Shown piece by piece: positions 36,405 through 47,278 of a stretch of DNA of 64,000 nucleotides. How positions within the stretch are numbered: the first letter of the stretch is position 1; each line of letters opens with the position of its first letter. Source of the DNA: Staphylococcus cohnii subsp. cohnii (GTDB lineage Bacteria; Bacillota; Bacilli; Staphylococcales; Staphylococcaceae). Location of the stretch: the NCBI RefSeq assembly GCF_002902365.1, contig NZ_PPQC01000046.1, positions 142,926-206,925 of the forward strand, written 5' to 3'. The translations under genes and the position numbers were made by a program. A model generated the notes under the pieces. It ran no database searches. It saw nothing but the letters and a program-made list of their open reading frames with translations, and was not told the DNA's origin.

Positions 36405-36550
36405 TAGCCATCCGCTCCCTTTTCAAATTTTTCAACGTATTGCACACTTATAGTAAAACATAAATCACTTTTAAAAACATGACTTATCATTTTCTATTGC
36501 AATGCATAAAGCTTTAAAATTCTTATTTTAGTTTTCAATCACAGTAGACT

Positions 36551-36964
36551 TTAGCCATTATCATCCATGTTTGCCAAAGCGCTGATACTCTTAAAATTAA
36601 CTTGCTTTAATAATTGTTCGTAAGTATTTAGTGCTTTTTGAGTTACGTTTTCTCCATAACCAGTTAGGTAAATGTACATAGCGCGTTGATCTTCTACACA
36701 CTCTTGTCTATATACAAGTGGCGTCTCTGTATTTTCCATTCTTACAATAAGTCTAGACATTGCACTTTGACTTAAGTCAACCACTTTAATCAAATCATTA
36801 ATTTTGTATTTTTTATGCTCTGACTTATAAATTTCATATAATACATAAAATTCTTTAATACTTAGAAAATATTGTTCTTTCAATTTTCTTTCAATCATCG
36901 CTTCAATATAATGTATATATTTAGTCATTTTAATCCAGTTATCCACTTTTTGTTCTTTTTTCAT
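36551..36964 (-). CDS. MarR family transcriptional regulator
   Basis: 137 residues with a MarR winged helix (KINDLIKVVDLSQSAMSRLIVRMENTETPLVYRQECVEDQRAMYIYLTGYGENV), including the DxR wing as EDQRAM. Begins MKKEQKVDNWIKMTKYIHYIEAMIERKLKEQ. The start at 36964 follows GGGGAG; the longer frame from 36979 would begin within that site. The target is unknown; no partner is cotranscribed. Confidence 0.82.
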   Translation of the reverse strand: MKKEQKVDNWIKMTKYIHYIEAMIERKLKEQYFLSIKEFYVLYEIYKSEHKKYKINDLIKVVDLSQSAMSRLIVRMENTETPLVYRQECVEDQRAMYIYLTGYGENVTQKALNTYEQLLKQVNFKSISALANMDDNG

Positions 36965-37379
36965 TGTATATCTCCCCACTAATCATACGTTTGAAAACTT
37001 CTTTAAGTTATTTTTATTGATTAATTCTGAAATAACGTTGTAAAAAACATTATTTCCAAGTGTTGCACTTTTTCATACGACTACCTATATAAATACTTTG
37101 CTTTTATAAGTTATATTATTCAATATTCTATAAGTTTCGGTATGTACTTTATAGTTTAAAGGATAAAAATGTCGAACTAAAGACGAGATACTTCCAATTC
37201 CTGCTTTTTTTATACATCAACAACATATAATTAGAATATGTTTTTCTTGAGCATAATACAAAAAACCATTTTAGTGTACTAACAACTAATACTAATAAAA
37301 TAAATTCAATTTTATTAGTGTTTTAATTGTTAATAGTGACTAAAATGGTTTTATTTTGTTAAGTTAACACGATTTATGT
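36965..37379. other. intergenic region with a 92-base imperfect hairpin
   Basis: An extended inverted repeat joins 37261-37301 and 37308-37352, with matching ends AAAACCATTTTAGT and ACTAAAATGGTTTT and a matching centre ACTAATAAAAT/ATTTTATTAGT. Read leftward it ends TGGTTTTTTG, so it likely terminates fhuD2 transcription, but it is longer than usual. The rest of the region is AT-rich with no gene seen. Confidence 0.55.
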
Positions 37380-38294
37380 TTATTGCTTTTTCAATAATTG
37401 CTCTTTCAAATCTTTACGTTCATATTCTAATGAGTAAGGATCATTTAACCAATAAATGCCCTCATCCACTTTAATTGTGTGTCCATTTTTGACAGCCTCA
37501 GTACTTTTCCATAAATCTTTATTTTCAAAAGATAATTGAGTTCCTTTAGCGACTGGTGTAACGACATAATCACCTGCCATATCTGGAATTTCTTCTTCAG
37601 ATATATCAGCTAAATCATTTTTCTCAGTAGCTTTTTCAACATTTTCTGGCATTTTTAAGCCAAATGCATCATACAATACTTCACTACCATGGCCGTATGT
37701 CTTACCGAGCGCATACACTTTTTTATCAAAATCTTTTATAATTGAAACAGTTGTATCTTCACCAATAGCTTCTTTTATTGTTTTACCATCATTTTTTGTC
37801 TTTTTCTCCCATTCATCAATCCATGCGTTTGCTTGTTTTTCTTTACCTATTATTTTTCCTAGTTCTTGATGTTGCTCTTTGTAGTCATGTTTCAAATAAT
37901 CAAAAGCAATTGTGGGCGCAATTTTATTTAATTTTTTTAAATTTTTATCAGTATTATAAGTAATAATTAAATCTGGTTTTAATTTTGCGACACTTTCTAC
38001 ATTCTCTGCGTCTACTTTTTTAACGTCTTTAAATTTATCCTTTAATACTTTGCTATCATCCACGATGTTAGCTACACCTACTATGTTCCCATCAAGTTGT
38101 TTTAAACCACCTGCATAAGTTGCACCAAGTACGACAATACGTTTTGGCTTTTTAGGTATTTTTACTTTGTCCCCTGAATCTTGAACATACGTCTTTGTCT
38201 CTTTCTTACTTTTTGATGACTCATTATCAGATTGATTACCACATGCTGCTAATACCAAAATAAGTGCAAGTAATGGTAATAATAATTTTTTCAT
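37380..38294 (-). CDS. fhuD2: iron(III)-hydroxamate siderophore-binding lipoprotein
   Basis: Lipoprotein that captures ferrichrome/ferrioxamine-type siderophores for the FhuCBG importer. The 304 residues match S. aureus FhuD2 in length and blocks: MKKLLLPLLALILVLAACGNQ with lipobox LAAC, YAGGLKQLDGNIVGV, SKVLKDKFKDV, KPDLIITYNTDKNLKK, GKIIGKEKQANAW, GSEVLYDAFGLKMP, YWLNDPYSLEYERKDLKEQLL. The start at 38294 follows AAAGGGGA; the frame from 38315 begins upstream of that site. No permease or ATPase genes are adjacent. I saw no convincing Fur box in the 119 bases upstream, though iron control is expected. Confidence 0.88.
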   Translation of the reverse strand: MKKLLLPLLALILVLAACGNQSDNESSKSKKETKTYVQDSGDKVKIPKKPKRIVVLGATYAGGLKQLDGNIVGVANIVDDSKVLKDKFKDVKKVDAENVESVAKLKPDLIITYNTDKNLKKLNKIAPTIAFDYLKHDYKEQHQELGKIIGKEKQANAWIDEWEKKTKNDGKTIKEAIGEDTTVSIIKDFDKKVYALGKTYGHGSEVLYDAFGLKMPENVEKATEKNDLADISEEEIPDMAGDYVVTPVAKGTQLSFENKDLWKSTEAVKNGHTIKVDEGIYWLNDPYSLEYERKDLKEQLLKKQ

Positions 38295-38413
38295 TCCTAA
38301 ATATCCCCTTTTCATTTGTTTACAATTTAAACTGAGCTTAATTATATATTATACTTCATTTATATTGAACGAACCACAAATAATTGTTGATTGTGCATGA
38401 ATAATTACTCAAC

Positions 38414-39106
38414 TTAATATATAGAAAGTAGCGCTTTCGTATAATGGGCGCGTTCTTCAGAAAATAAATACGCAATCGGAAAATCATCGACAATTTCTCC
38501 ATCTTTCATAACAACAATTCGCTCAACAAATTGATTTAAAAATGCAATATCATGAGAAATCATAATAATGCCTTTGTTTGTTTGATCATGGTAGTCTTTC
38601 AAAACTTTTATCATTCTCTGTTCAGCTATCACATCTAAACTAGCAGTTATTTCATCGCAGATTAACATATCCGGTGCTAACATTAATGTACGTATTGTGT
38701 TAAATCGTTGTAACTGCCCACCACTTAACTCGTCTGGAAACTTTTGTAATAATGATTCTTCTAAATGCATATATGACATTAAATATTTAAGATTTGTGCG
38801 AATATCTGCTGTTGATTGTGAACCTTTATAATATCGTAATGGTTCTTCTAATGCGGTTTGTATTTTGAATTTGGGATTAAAACTATCGTATGCATGTTGA
38901 AATATCGGAAGCATACTTAGTCCTTGTGTTGAATAATGACCTTGATAATTGGTTAATAATCCTAACATTACATGAGCCAATGTCGTTTTACCAGAACCAC
39001 TTTCACCAACAATGCCAACTTTTTCATTTGAAGCTATCGTCAAATTAATATTTTTTAAAATAGGAGCATTTTTATAAGCAAAGTTTATATGTTGCAACTT
39101 AATCAT
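38414..39106 (-). CDS. nikE: nickel/peptide ABC transporter ATP-binding protein, NikE-type
   Basis: 230-residue ATPase of the Opp/Nik family: Walker [17 protein letters not shown]-loop LPIFQHAYDSFNPKF, signature LSGGQLQRFNTIRTL, Walker B LICDEITASLD, H-loop MISHDIAFLNQF. It lacks the long oligopeptide-binding C-terminal extension, as in NikE proteins. It is the last gene of the nik cluster and overlaps nikD by 8 bases. Confidence 0.85.
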   Translation of the reverse strand: MIKLQHINFAYKNAPILKNINLTIASNEKVGIVGESGSGKTTLAHVMLGLLTNYQGHYSTQGLSMLPIFQHAYDSFNPKFKIQTALEEPLRYYKGSQSTADIRTNLKYLMSYMHLEESLLQKFPDELSGGQLQRFNTIRTLMLAPDMLICDEITASLDVIAEQRMIKVLKDYHDQTNKGIIMISHDIAFLNQFVERIVVMKDGEIVDDFPIAYLFSEERAHYTKALLSIY

Positions 39107-39890
39107 TTATGTCATCCTTCCTTAACTGACTACGCGCATCAAACAATTTAAGACTGTATGGTTTTACATTGCCATCCTTAAATGCTTGAACATGATTAAA
39201 ATCTATGACTTTGCCATGTTGAATGATGCTAATCCAATCACTAAAATCAAGCACATGAGACAAATTATGCGTAATCATCAGTAAGGTCACTTTATGGACT
39301 TCCGCTAAGTACTTGATTAAATGCATCACATTATAACCAGTAATTGCATCTAATGATGCTGTAGGTTCATCGGCAATAATAACACTTGGATTTAACATTA
39401 ATACACTGGCGATTTGAACCCTAGCAAGTTGACCACCTGATAAATTAAATCTATAACGCGTCATCACTGCTTCTGAATCTAAATCCACCCATCTAAGTGC
39501 TTGTTTCACAAACTTTTTAGCTGTAGTTTTATCTACCTTATAATGCATTTTGTAAATCGCAATTAATTGCTTGCCTAATTTTGTGTGATCATTAAAGCTA
39601 TGTGTGTAATCCTGAGATATAAATCCAATTTCTTTTCCTAGTAAATTGCTTACACCAGTAATTGATTGCCCTTTGTAAACTAACGAATCAAAATGTGTCG
39701 TCAACATACTAGGAACTTGTTGTACGAGTGCTTTTGCAGTTAAACTCTTGCCAGAGCCACTTTCACCTACCAAAACATTCACTTTACTTTGTCGTAAAGT
39801 TAAATCAAGGTGGTCTACGAGCCTTTGGCCATCGGTATCTGTGATGGTTAAGTTTGTAATTTCTAAAAGGTTATTATTAGCCATCAGCAT
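39099..39890 (-). CDS. nikD: nickel/peptide ABC transporter ATP-binding protein, NikD-type
   Basis: 263-residue ATPase: Walker [18 protein letters not shown]-loop [15 protein letters not shown], signature [16 protein letters not shown], Walker [15 protein letters not shown]-loop [10 protein letters not shown]. Partner of NikE. Several in-frame starts lie together (GTG 39893, ATG 39890, ATG 39884), all overlapping the end of nikC; none has a strong ribosome site, suggesting translational coupling. Confidence 0.85.
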   Translation of the reverse strand: MLMANNNLLEITNLTITDTDGQRLVDHLDLTLRQSKVNVLVGESGSGKSLTAKALVQQVPSMLTTHFDSLVYKGQSITGVSNLLGKEIGFISQDYTHSFNDHTKLGKQLIAIYKMHYKVDKTTAKKFVKQALRWVDLDSEAVMTRYRFNLSGGQLARVQIASVLMLNPSVIIADEPTASLDAITGYNVMHLIKYLAEVHKVTLLMITHNLSHVLDFSDWISIIQHGKVIDFNHVQAFKDGNVKPYSLKLFDARSQLRKDDIND

Positions 39891-40698
39891 CACGCTTTCT
39901 TTTTAAAAGTCTATCTCTCAATGCATCACCAGTTAAATTAAATAATAAAATAGTTACTGTGATTAAAAATGCGGGTACAATTATTAACAATGGGTATGAA
40001 CTGATATAATCTCTACCTGCATTTAACATTGCTCCCCACTCTGGAGAAGGTGGCTGTGCACCTAAACCTAAGAATGATAGCGAAGAAATATAAAGTATAA
40101 TTTTCCCAAAATCTACGGTCATTAAAACGATCACAGAAGGCATCACTTGTGGAAAAAAATGTTTTAAAATAATGCGATGGGTCGGTACATTAAATAGCTT
40201 AGCCATTTGAATATACGGTTTGCTTATTTCACTACTGACAATTGAACGTGTGAGTCGTGTGTAAGTCATCCATTTGATAATCGTAATCGCTATCACTAAA
40301 TTCCATATACTCGGTTTAAAGAAGCTTGCCATAGCAATCATTAACACAAATTCTGGAATACTTAATCCTATGTCGATAACACGCATAATAATCGTATCAA
40401 CGAAACCTTTTTTATAACCTGCTAAAAGTCCCAATGGCACACCAATGATCACGGTAATCAACAAAGTGATTAAACTGATGATTAATGTATATCTTGCACC
40501 GACAATCACCCTTGCTAGTAAATCTCGACCATAGTCATCTGTACCTAGCCAATGTGTGCTACTAGGAAGCTCTAGTGTATGACTCAAATGTACCTCCAAT
40601 GCACTATCTGCTGAAATAAGAAATTGAGCTACGATGAGTAACAATACATAAATACCAAACACATAAAAAATAAAACTGCCTTTATTTTTATGTCTCAT
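39877..40698 (-). CDS. nikC: nickel/peptide ABC transporter permease, NikC-type
   Basis: 273-residue permease with an N-terminal membrane segment, [34 protein letters not shown] near 50-80, and the EAA loop [43 protein letters not shown]. Intact. It overlaps nikB by four bases (ATGA), so its translation is probably coupled to that broken gene. Confidence 0.87.
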   Translation of the reverse strand: MRHKNKGSFIFYVFGIYVLLLIVAQFLISADSALEVHLSHTLELPSSTHWLGTDDYGRDLLARVIVGARYTLIISLITLLITVIIGVPLGLLAGYKKGFVDTIIMRVIDIGLSIPEFVLMIAMASFFKPSIWNLVIAITIIKWMTYTRLTRSIVSSEISKPYIQMAKLFNVPTHRIILKHFFPQVMPSVIVLMTVDFGKIILYISSLSFLGLGAQPPSPEWGAMLNAGRDYISSYPLLIIVPAFLITVTILLFNLTGDALRDRLLKRKRDADG

Positions 40699-41675
40699 TC
40701 AATATCACCATCCTGGCCCTGACGTTTTAATGTATCATTGATTTTGTTAAAACGACGTTTAGGATCGAGCCATAAAAGTAACAAATCACTAATCGTATTG
40801 GCTAACACCACAAAGAATCCAATCATGATAACAGCACCTTGTACTACTGGATAGTCCCTCGCTCTAATACTATCTACAAGAAAGTGACCAAGACCTGGTA
40901 TACCAAATAAATTTTCAATCACTACCGTACCACCAATCAAACTACCAACAGACATACCTAATACTGTAATCACAGGGACAATAGCTGGCTTAAATAAGTC
41001 TTTCCATAAGATGTAGTGCTCCGACATTCCTCTTAGTCTAGCCGCTTCTACTTCTTTAGATTGATATAGTTCAACTAAAGTCGAACGCATTAACCTTACA
41101 TAATATGCACTCATGCCAATACTTAATGCGATTACAGGCAATATATAACCAGCGATGGAATCTAAACCTGATGAAGGAAGTATATTTAATTGTTGTGCAA
41201 ATATATAAATTAATATCGTTCCTAAAAAAAAGGAAGGCACACTCACAGTAAATGAAGTCAATATTCTTATCTAAGTATCTATCCATGTATGATATCGTTT
41301 TGCTGCTAATATACCTAAAGGAATAGCAACTAGAAATACGATAACAATCGTTAATACTGCAATGATTAACGTTGGAGGTGTATAAAAAATCAATGCTTTA
41401 GTCACAGGTTCTCCAGTTTGATAACTTGTACCGAAGTTTAATTGTATTATCTGACCTAACCATTGAAAATATTGCATTACTGGTGATTGATTGAGTCCTA
41501 ATCGTTCTTTCGTAGCTTCAATTTGTTCGCTTGAAACATTCGCTACATCTAAGTGCAAAACTTTATCAACAGGGTCTCCAGGCGTAAGTTCCATTAATAT
41601 AAAAGTGATAGTAGAAAGGACAAACAATACAATGATCATTTGTCCAATTTTAGAAAGTATATGTTTTAATATCAT
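40695..41675 (-). pseudogene. nikB: nickel/peptide ABC transporter permease NikB, interrupted by an amber stop
   Basis: The frame encodes a full-length permease of 326 positions but has an in-frame TAG at 41271-41273, after ...AAKRYHTWIDT. Translation would resume in the same frame with IRILTSFTVSVPSFFLGTILIYIFAQQ. The N-terminal part (MILKHILSKIGQMIIVLFVLSTITFILMELTPGDPVDKVL) and the EAA loop in the second part (AYYVRLMRSTLVELYQSKEVEAARLRGMSEHYILWKDLFKPAIVPV) are normal. A single base change explains the stop. Without readthrough the transporter would lack one permease. The start overlaps the nikA stop. Confidence 0.85.
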
Positions 41676-43149
41676 TCTTTTTTATCAACCTTATAGTCAA
41701 TAAGATAAATACCTTCTGGTGTTGAAGTTAAATGCTCTACATTCTTATTCATTCCAACGATATTATCATTATAAGAAATATAACTGTTTGCGATGTCATC
41801 ACTTGTAATATTAATGATTTGATTCGTAATGTTATTACGTTCTTCTTTGTTCACTGTTTTATTTAGCTCATCTATTAATGCTGTGACCTTATGATTATCA
41901 TAACCACCTGTATTAATTGCGCCTTTTGGTTTGTAAGCTTGGTTAAAGAAATAACCCGTATCCCCTCTAGGAATTGTACCAAAACTGTAAAGTGAGGCAT
42001 CCCACTGATCTTTATCTTTTAAATAACCCTGTATGTCATCCACATTACGTAATTGGATATCAATATTAGCTTTTTTAGCATCTGACTGAATGACTTGTGC
42101 AATTTTAGGTAATTCTGGACGTCCATTATACGTAGATATCGTCAGTTTTAATGGATGTGCTTCACTGTAACCTGCATCTTCCATTAATTTTTTAGCTTGT
42201 GCAATATCTTGTTTTTGCACATCTTTATTTTCTATAAAGTCGAGCTTATTGTTGAATGGTCCAGTTGCTGGTGTTGCATAGCCTTTTGAAACATGATCTA
42301 CAATACGCTTACGATCAATAACTTTATCTAATGCTTCACGCACTTGCTTTGTCATTTTATCACTCGTATGATTATATAATAATAATCCAGTTCTGAAACC
42401 AGAGATTGATGAAATTTTCGTCTTATCACTCTCTTTTAATGATTTAACTTTTTCAACAGGTACATCCGTAATGACATCTGCTTTTCCAGAATCTAAATCA
42501 CTCGTGCGGGCATTGCCGTCTTCTTGATATGTAACATTGATGCGGTCTAGTTTTGGTTTGCCTTGCCAATAATCTTTATTTCGGTCCAATTGAATTTTCT
42601 GTGATTGCTTATAATCTTTAATTTGATACGGACCCGTGCCTACAGGTGTTTTATTGATATCTCCTTTAGCTTCAGTATCATAAATAGCTGAGAATGGGCT
42701 AGCTAATTCTGAAATGAGTTCAGGATATGCAGTTTTTGTTGTGATTTGCAATTTTTGTCCATCCACTTTGATATCTTTGATTGGCAGTGAACCTTTGACT
42801 AAATCACTTTTTTGAATACTTTTCTCCAAGCTGGCTTTAACTGCTTCACCTGTCACTTTTTTTCCATTTTGGAATTTAATATCATCTTTTAATGTTAAAT
42901 CTAATTGAGTCGGTGATGTTTGTCCGTAAGATTTAACTAGCAACTTTTGAACTTTACCATCTGCTGTCGCTTTAAATAATGATTCTGCAGCACCTACCTT
43001 CACAGGTACATCTGTTTCATATGGTGCGATAGATGTCGTTTTCAAAGGTAATTCTATATCTAAAGTTTTGCCTTTAGATTGGCTGCCAGAGCCACTACAA
43101 CCAGCCAAAATCACTGTTGTAGAAGCTAATACTGTGATGATTTTTTCAT
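41672..43149 (-). pseudogene. nikA: nickel-binding lipoprotein NikA with a frameshift directly after the start
   Basis: A solute-binding protein of the SBP_bac_5 family (PYETDVPVKVGAAESLFKATADGKVQK..., GTGPYQIKDYKQSQKIQLDRNKDYWQGKPK). The expected start is ATG at 43149, with AGAGG 7 bases before it, but the ATG is followed by six A (43141-43146 on the + strand) and reads MKKSSQY then stop. With seven A it would read MKKIITVLASTTVILAGCSGSGS, a standard lipoprotein signal with LAGC lipobox, joined to the full mature protein. The in-frame TTG far upstream (43198) has no ribosome site. This is either a slip in a homopolymer or a sequence error. Confidence 0.8.
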
Positions 43150-43262
43150 AAACATACCTCTTTCCAACAATTTTTATTGAATAATAATCTATCCACAAAG
43201 TACACCCTCTTTTATTATACTTAGTTTGTACATTTAATTAAACTTCATGCTTCAATGGTCAC

Positions 43263-44162
43263 TTATTTTTGTACACGCATACGATTTCCTGCGAATAACA
43301 TTATCCATGTAGCAATAATAAACGGTAAGGTAAAGACAGGTAAGCCAAATGGTGTTAGCAATGTAATCATACCTGCATGTATAACTACCGTGAGTAAGAC
43401 ACCAAGTACAATACTCATATATCTTGGGATTCTAGTTTTAAATGCTACGCCTAATGCTAAAACTGTAAGAATGACATTATAACCAAATAAACCATCATTA
43501 ATCTGATCATGATTTGCACCGAGCACCGTAACAGCTGCAAAACCAATGACATTAGCAACCATTGCGTAAAGTCCTGCTTTTCTTGAAGCAATAAATATCC
43601 CGATTAAAATGAAAGCACCTGCTAAAACACTTTTCAATAAAAAAACTTCACTAAAACCTGATAAAAAGGCACTAATAAAATCGATATGATGTCCCGAATA
43701 TGTAATTTCTTTGACAGTATTAGGCAATATTTTTACATCTGCATTTACAAACTTGAATTGAAAAGACATTAATAAAACAACCCAGCTTACAAATACATAC
43801 GGCATCGTTAACATGGGTACACCAAAAGGTTTAAAAAACTCTCTAAATGCTGATCCTAATGGCATTGTTATAATTATTGCAACAATGACTATCAATAAGC
43901 TATACCATTCAGGTACTAAAAATAACGTTAATGCAATTGCAGTCAATACTGGATTAAAACCTGCTAAACCACTATTAATCTCTTCATCTGAGTAATTTGT
44001 ATATTGAGCTAATAATAGTGATATTAAACTAGCAATGAGCGCCATTAAACCAACTTTCCAACTACCTACAAATAGACCTATTAAGATAAATAAACCTGTC
44101 CATGCATTGTTCAACAACAAAACCTGTGTGATATTTTTTAATAATATTTGAATCGCATTCAA
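43263..44162 (-). CDS. urea transporter (UT family channel)
   Basis: 299-residue membrane protein formed of two homologous halves. The first half carries SGLAGFNPVLTAIALTLFL and the second DGLFGYNVILTVLALGVAF, the paired UT motifs (the Pro after Asn is Val in the second). LLLNNAWTGLFILIGLFVGSWKVGLMAL and LLKSVLAGAFILIGIFIASRKAGLYAM are the matching starts of each half. These channels pass urea down its gradient. It diverges from ureA and lies 113 bases before the nikA start on the same strand, so it may head the nik transcript. CAGGTGA precedes the TTG/ATG region at 44162. Confidence 0.9.
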   Translation of the reverse strand: MNAIQILLKNITQVLLLNNAWTGLFILIGLFVGSWKVGLMALIASLISLLLAQYTNYSDEEINSGLAGFNPVLTAIALTLFLVPEWYSLLIVIVAIIITMPLGSAFREFFKPFGVPMLTMPYVFVSWVVLLMSFQFKFVNADVKILPNTVKEITYSGHHIDFISAFLSGFSEVFLLKSVLAGAFILIGIFIASRKAGLYAMVANVIGFAAVTVLGANHDQINDGLFGYNVILTVLALGVAFKTRIPRYMSIVLGVLLTVVIHAGMITLLTPFGLPVFTLPFIIATWIMLFAGNRMRVQK

Positions 44163-44372
44163 AATGTCACCTGATTTCTATAAAATTTACGTTATTCATC
44201 TTATATCATACAACCTATAATTAAAAGTCTTTCAAATTTTACTAAATTCGCTATTTTCACACTTTTCCTTAATGTGTAATTCTTGTAGTTAGCCTAGCAA
44301 CCCTTATTATTAAAATGTAGCCACATACACATCGATATTGATTTTAACAGATTTGGAAAGGGAGTGAACAAC

Positions 44373-44675
44373 GTGCATTTTACACAACGTGAGCAAGATA
44401 AGTTAATGTTAGTCATTGCATCCGATTTAGCACGTAGACGTCAACAAAGAGGATTAAAATTAAACTATCCTGAAGCAGCCGCTATCATCAGTTTTGAATT
44501 GTTAGAAGGCGCACGCGATGGAAAATCAGTAGCAGAACTTATGAGTTATGGAAAACAAATATTAAGTGCAGATGATGTCATGGAAGGTGTTGCAGATATG
44601 TTAACTGATTTAGAAATTGAAGCAACATTCCCTGATGGTACAAAATTAATTACTGTCCATCATCCGATAGTCTAA
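44373..44675 (+). CDS. ureA: urease subunit gamma
   Basis: 100 residues, [64 protein letters not shown]..., a full-length UreA. Structural subunit of the nickel urease that splits urea to ammonia and carbamate. GTG start at 44373, after AAAGGGAGTGA. First gene of ureABCEFGD. Upstream, a possible promoter (TTGTAG at 44283, TATTAT 16 bases later) is weakly supported. Confidence 0.95.
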   Translation: MHFTQREQDKLMLVIASDLARRRQQRGLKLNYPEAAAIISFELLEGARDGKSVAELMSYGKQILSADDVMEGVADMLTDLEIEATFPDGTKLITVHHPIV

Positions 44676-44688
44676 AGGAGGATACATG

Positions 44689-45102
44689 ATGAAACCAGGT
44701 GAAATTATTGTTAAACGTACAGAAATCGATGTTAACAAGGGGCTTCATGCCACAGTCATCACTGTAAAAAACACAGGCGATCGTCCTATACAAGTTGGTT
44801 CTCACTATCACTTTTTTGAAGTGAATCCTGCATTAGATTTTAATCGTGAACATGCCTATGGCAAACGTTTAGATATACCCGCAGGTGCTGCCGTTCGTTT
44901 TGAACCAGGTGATGAAAAAGAAATTCAATTAGTAGAATATAAAGGGAGTCGTAATATTTTTGGCTTCCACGGAAAAGTAAATGGTCCTATAGACGACACA
45001 CGTGTATTTAAACCAGATGATTATACTAAAGAATCTGATATTATCGATAAAGCTACTTTATCAGAAGATAATGCTAATAAAGAAAGTGGGTATAAAAGAT
45101 GA
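44689..45102 (+). CDS. ureB: urease subunit beta
   Basis: 137 residues ([102 protein letters not shown]...), with the variable Asp/Lys-rich C-terminal extension seen in staphylococci. AAAGGAGG precedes two ATG codons at 44686 and 44689; spacing favours the second. It overlaps ureC by four bases. Confidence 0.95.
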   Translation: MKPGEIIVKRTEIDVNKGLHATVITVKNTGDRPIQVGSHYHFFEVNPALDFNREHAYGKRLDIPAGAAVRFEPGDEKEIQLVEYKGSRNIFGFHGKVNGPIDDTRVFKPDDYTKESDIIDKATLSEDNANKESGYKR

Positions 45103-46814
45103 GTTTCAAAATGACGCAATCTCAATACACGAGTCTTTATGGACCAACCATTGGTGATTCAGTAAGACTCGGTGATACAAACCTATTCGCTAAGGTCGAA
45201 AAAGATTTCGCTACATATGGTGACGAAGCTACTTTCGGCGGCGGCAAATCCATCCGAGACGGTATGGCTCAAAACCCTAACGTAACAAGAGACGACAAAA
45301 AAGTTGCAGATTTAGTTATTACTAACGCGCTAATCCTTGATTATGACAAAGTAATCAAAGCAGATATCGGTGTCAAAAATGGCTATATTATGAAAATTGG
45401 TAAAGCGGGCAATCCAGACATAATGGATAATGTTGATATCGTTATTGGTGCAACGACTGATGTTATTGCTGCAGAAGGTAAAATCATAACTGCTGGTGCC
45501 ATTGATACACATGTCCACTTTATCAATCCAGAGCAATCACTCGTTGCTTTAGAAAGCGGCTCAACTACATTAATCGGCGGTGGTACAGGAGCTTCTGAAG
45601 GCTCAAAAGCAACAACTGTTACACCTGGACCTTGGTACATACATCGCATGTTGGAAGCAGCAGAACAAATTCCATTAAACATTGGTTTTACTGGGAAAGG
45701 ACAAGCTGTTAACCACACTGCCCTCGTCGAACAAATTCATGCAGGTGTCATTGGTCTTAAAGTACATGAAGACTGGGGTGCAACACCATCTGCTTTAGAT
45801 CACGCTTTACAAGTCGCAGATGACTACGATATTCAAGTGGCCTTACACGCAGATACTTTAAACGAAGCTGGATTTATGGAAGAAACAATGGCAGCAGTTA
45901 AAGACCGTGTATTACACATGTACCATACTGAAGGTGCTGGTGGCGGGCACGCGCCTGACTTAATTAAGTCAGCTTCTTACTCAAACATCTTGCCATCATC
46001 CACTAACCCTACTTTGCCGTACACACACAATACAATAGATGAACATTTAGATATGGTTATGATCACACATCACCTTAACGCTTCTATCCCTGAAGATGTT
46101 GCTTTTGCTGACTCTCGTATTCGTAAAGAAACAATTGCTGCAGAAGACGTATTACAAGATTTAGGTGTATTTAGTATGGTAAGTTCCGACTCTCAAGCTA
46201 TGGGTCGTGTTGGCGAGGTAATCACACGTACATGGCAAGTGGCTCATCGCATGAAAGAACAACGTGGTGCGCTTGAAGGAGACGGTGAATATAACGATAA
46301 TAATCGTATCAAACGTTATATTGCGAAGTACACAATCAATCCTGCAATTACACATGGTATTTCAGAGTATGTTGGATCTATTGATGAGGGCAAACTTGCA
46401 GACATCATAATGTGGGACCCAGCGTTCTTTGGTGTTAAGCCTGAGTTAGTGCTTAAAGGTGGAATGATCAATACGGCAATTAACGGTGATGCTAACGGTT
46501 CTATTCCAATTTCTGAACCACTCAAATACCGCAATATGTATGGACAATTAGGTGGTAATATGCAAAGTACTGCCATTACTTTTGTTTCATCCACTGCTTA
46601 TGAAAATGATATAGGTAGAAGTTTAGGGTTAAAACGTAAATTAAGACCAGTTAAAAATATTCGTAAATTAACTAAAGCAGATATGAAAAATAATAACGCT
46701 ACACCTAAACTAGATGTAGATCCACAAACTTATGAAGTATTTGTCGATGGTAAGAAAATAACAAGTGAACCAGCTACTGAGTTGCCACTAACGCAACGTT
46801 ATTTCTTATTCTAG
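45099..46814 (+). CDS. ureC: urease subunit alpha (catalytic)
   Basis: 571 residues, full length. Nickel ligands and active site are present: [11 protein letters not shown] (two His), [19 protein letters not shown] (the Lys that is carbamylated and a His), [12 protein letters not shown] (His), [11 protein letters not shown] (His) and [12 protein letters not shown] (Asp). In the mobile flap the Cys found in many bacterial ureases is Thr ([15 protein letters not shown]), as in other staphylococcal ureases. No lesion seen, in contrast to the nearby nickel importer. Confidence 0.96.
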   Translation: MSFKMTQSQYTSLYGPTIGDSVRLGDTNLFAKVEKDFATYGDEATFGGGKSIRDGMAQNPNVTRDDKKVADLVITNALILDYDKVIKADIGVKNGYIMKIGKAGNPDIMDNVDIVIGATTDVIAAEGKIITAGAIDTHVHFINPEQSLVALESGSTTLIGGGTGASEGSKATTVTPGPWYIHRMLEAAEQIPLNIGFTGKGQAVNHTALVEQIHAGVIGLKVHEDWGATPSALDHALQVADDYDIQVALHADTLNEAGFMEETMAAVKDRVLHMYHTEGAGGGHAPDLIKSASYSNILPSSTNPTLPYTHNTIDEHLDMVMITHHLNASIPEDVAFADSRIRKETIAAEDVLQDLGVFSMVSSDSQAMGRVGEVITRTWQVAHRMKEQRGALEGDGEYNDNNRIKRYIAKYTINPAITHGISEYVGSIDEGKLADIIMWDPAFFGVKPELVLKGGMINTAINGDANGSIPISEPLKYRNMYGQLGGNMQSTAITFVSSTAYENDIGRSLGLKRKLRPVKNIRKLTKADMKNNNATPKLDVDPQTYEVFVDGKKITSEPATELPLTQRYFLF

Positions 46815-46825
46815 GAGGATAAAAT

Positions 46826-47278
46826 ATGATCATCGAAGAAATTAAAGGTAATATTGCAAATCTAGCACAAAATGAAAAAAACAAACACGTTGAAAAAGTT
46901 TATCTTGAAAATTCTGACTTAGTGAAACGTATTCAACGTGTTACAACAGACCATGGTAATGAAATTGGCATTCGTTTAAAACAGCCTATCGATTTGCAAT
47001 ACGGTGATATTCTATATCAAGACGATACAAATATGATTATTATAGACGTCAATTCAGAAGATTTATTAGTAATCAAGCCACGTACATTACAAGAAATGGG
47101 TGACATTGCTCATCAATTGGGTAATCGACATTTGCCAGCACAATTCACAGAAACAGAGATGCTTGTACAATATGACTATCTCGTAGAGGATTTATTGAAA
47201 GACTTAGGTATACCCTACAGCCACGAAGATAGAAAAGTAAACCAAGCATTTAGACATATAGGTCATTCACATGATTGA
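46826..47278 (+). CDS. ureE: urease accessory protein UreE (nickel chaperone)
   Basis: 150 residues: peptide-binding N-terminal domain ([36 protein letters not shown]) and metal-binding C-terminal domain ([17 protein letters not shown]) ending in a His-poor tail ([10 protein letters not shown]). It delivers nickel to the UreFGD-apoenzyme complex. Eleven bases after ureC, with AGGAGG; it overlaps ureF by 8 bases. Confidence 0.94.
   Translation: MIIEEIKGNIANLAQNEKNKHVEKVYLENSDLVKRIQRVTTDHGNEIGIRLKQPIDLQYGDILYQDDTNMIIIDVNSEDLLVIKPRTLQEMGDIAHQLGNRHLPAQFTETEMLVQYDYLVEDLLKDLGIPYSHEDRKVNQAFRHIGHSHD

Noticed and set aside
36097-36453. 118-codon rightward frame over the VOC pseudogene
   Set aside because: The leftward strand gives a clear VOC protein in pieces; the rightward frame has no recognisable domain or ribosome site.
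38295-38413. Fur box before fhuD2
   Set aside because: Looked for because FhuD2 is iron-controlled in S. aureus, but no segment matches the 19-base Fur palindrome well enough.
45383-45718. 111-codon leftward frame inside ureC
   Set aside because: Antisense to highly conserved urease sequence; no ribosome site.
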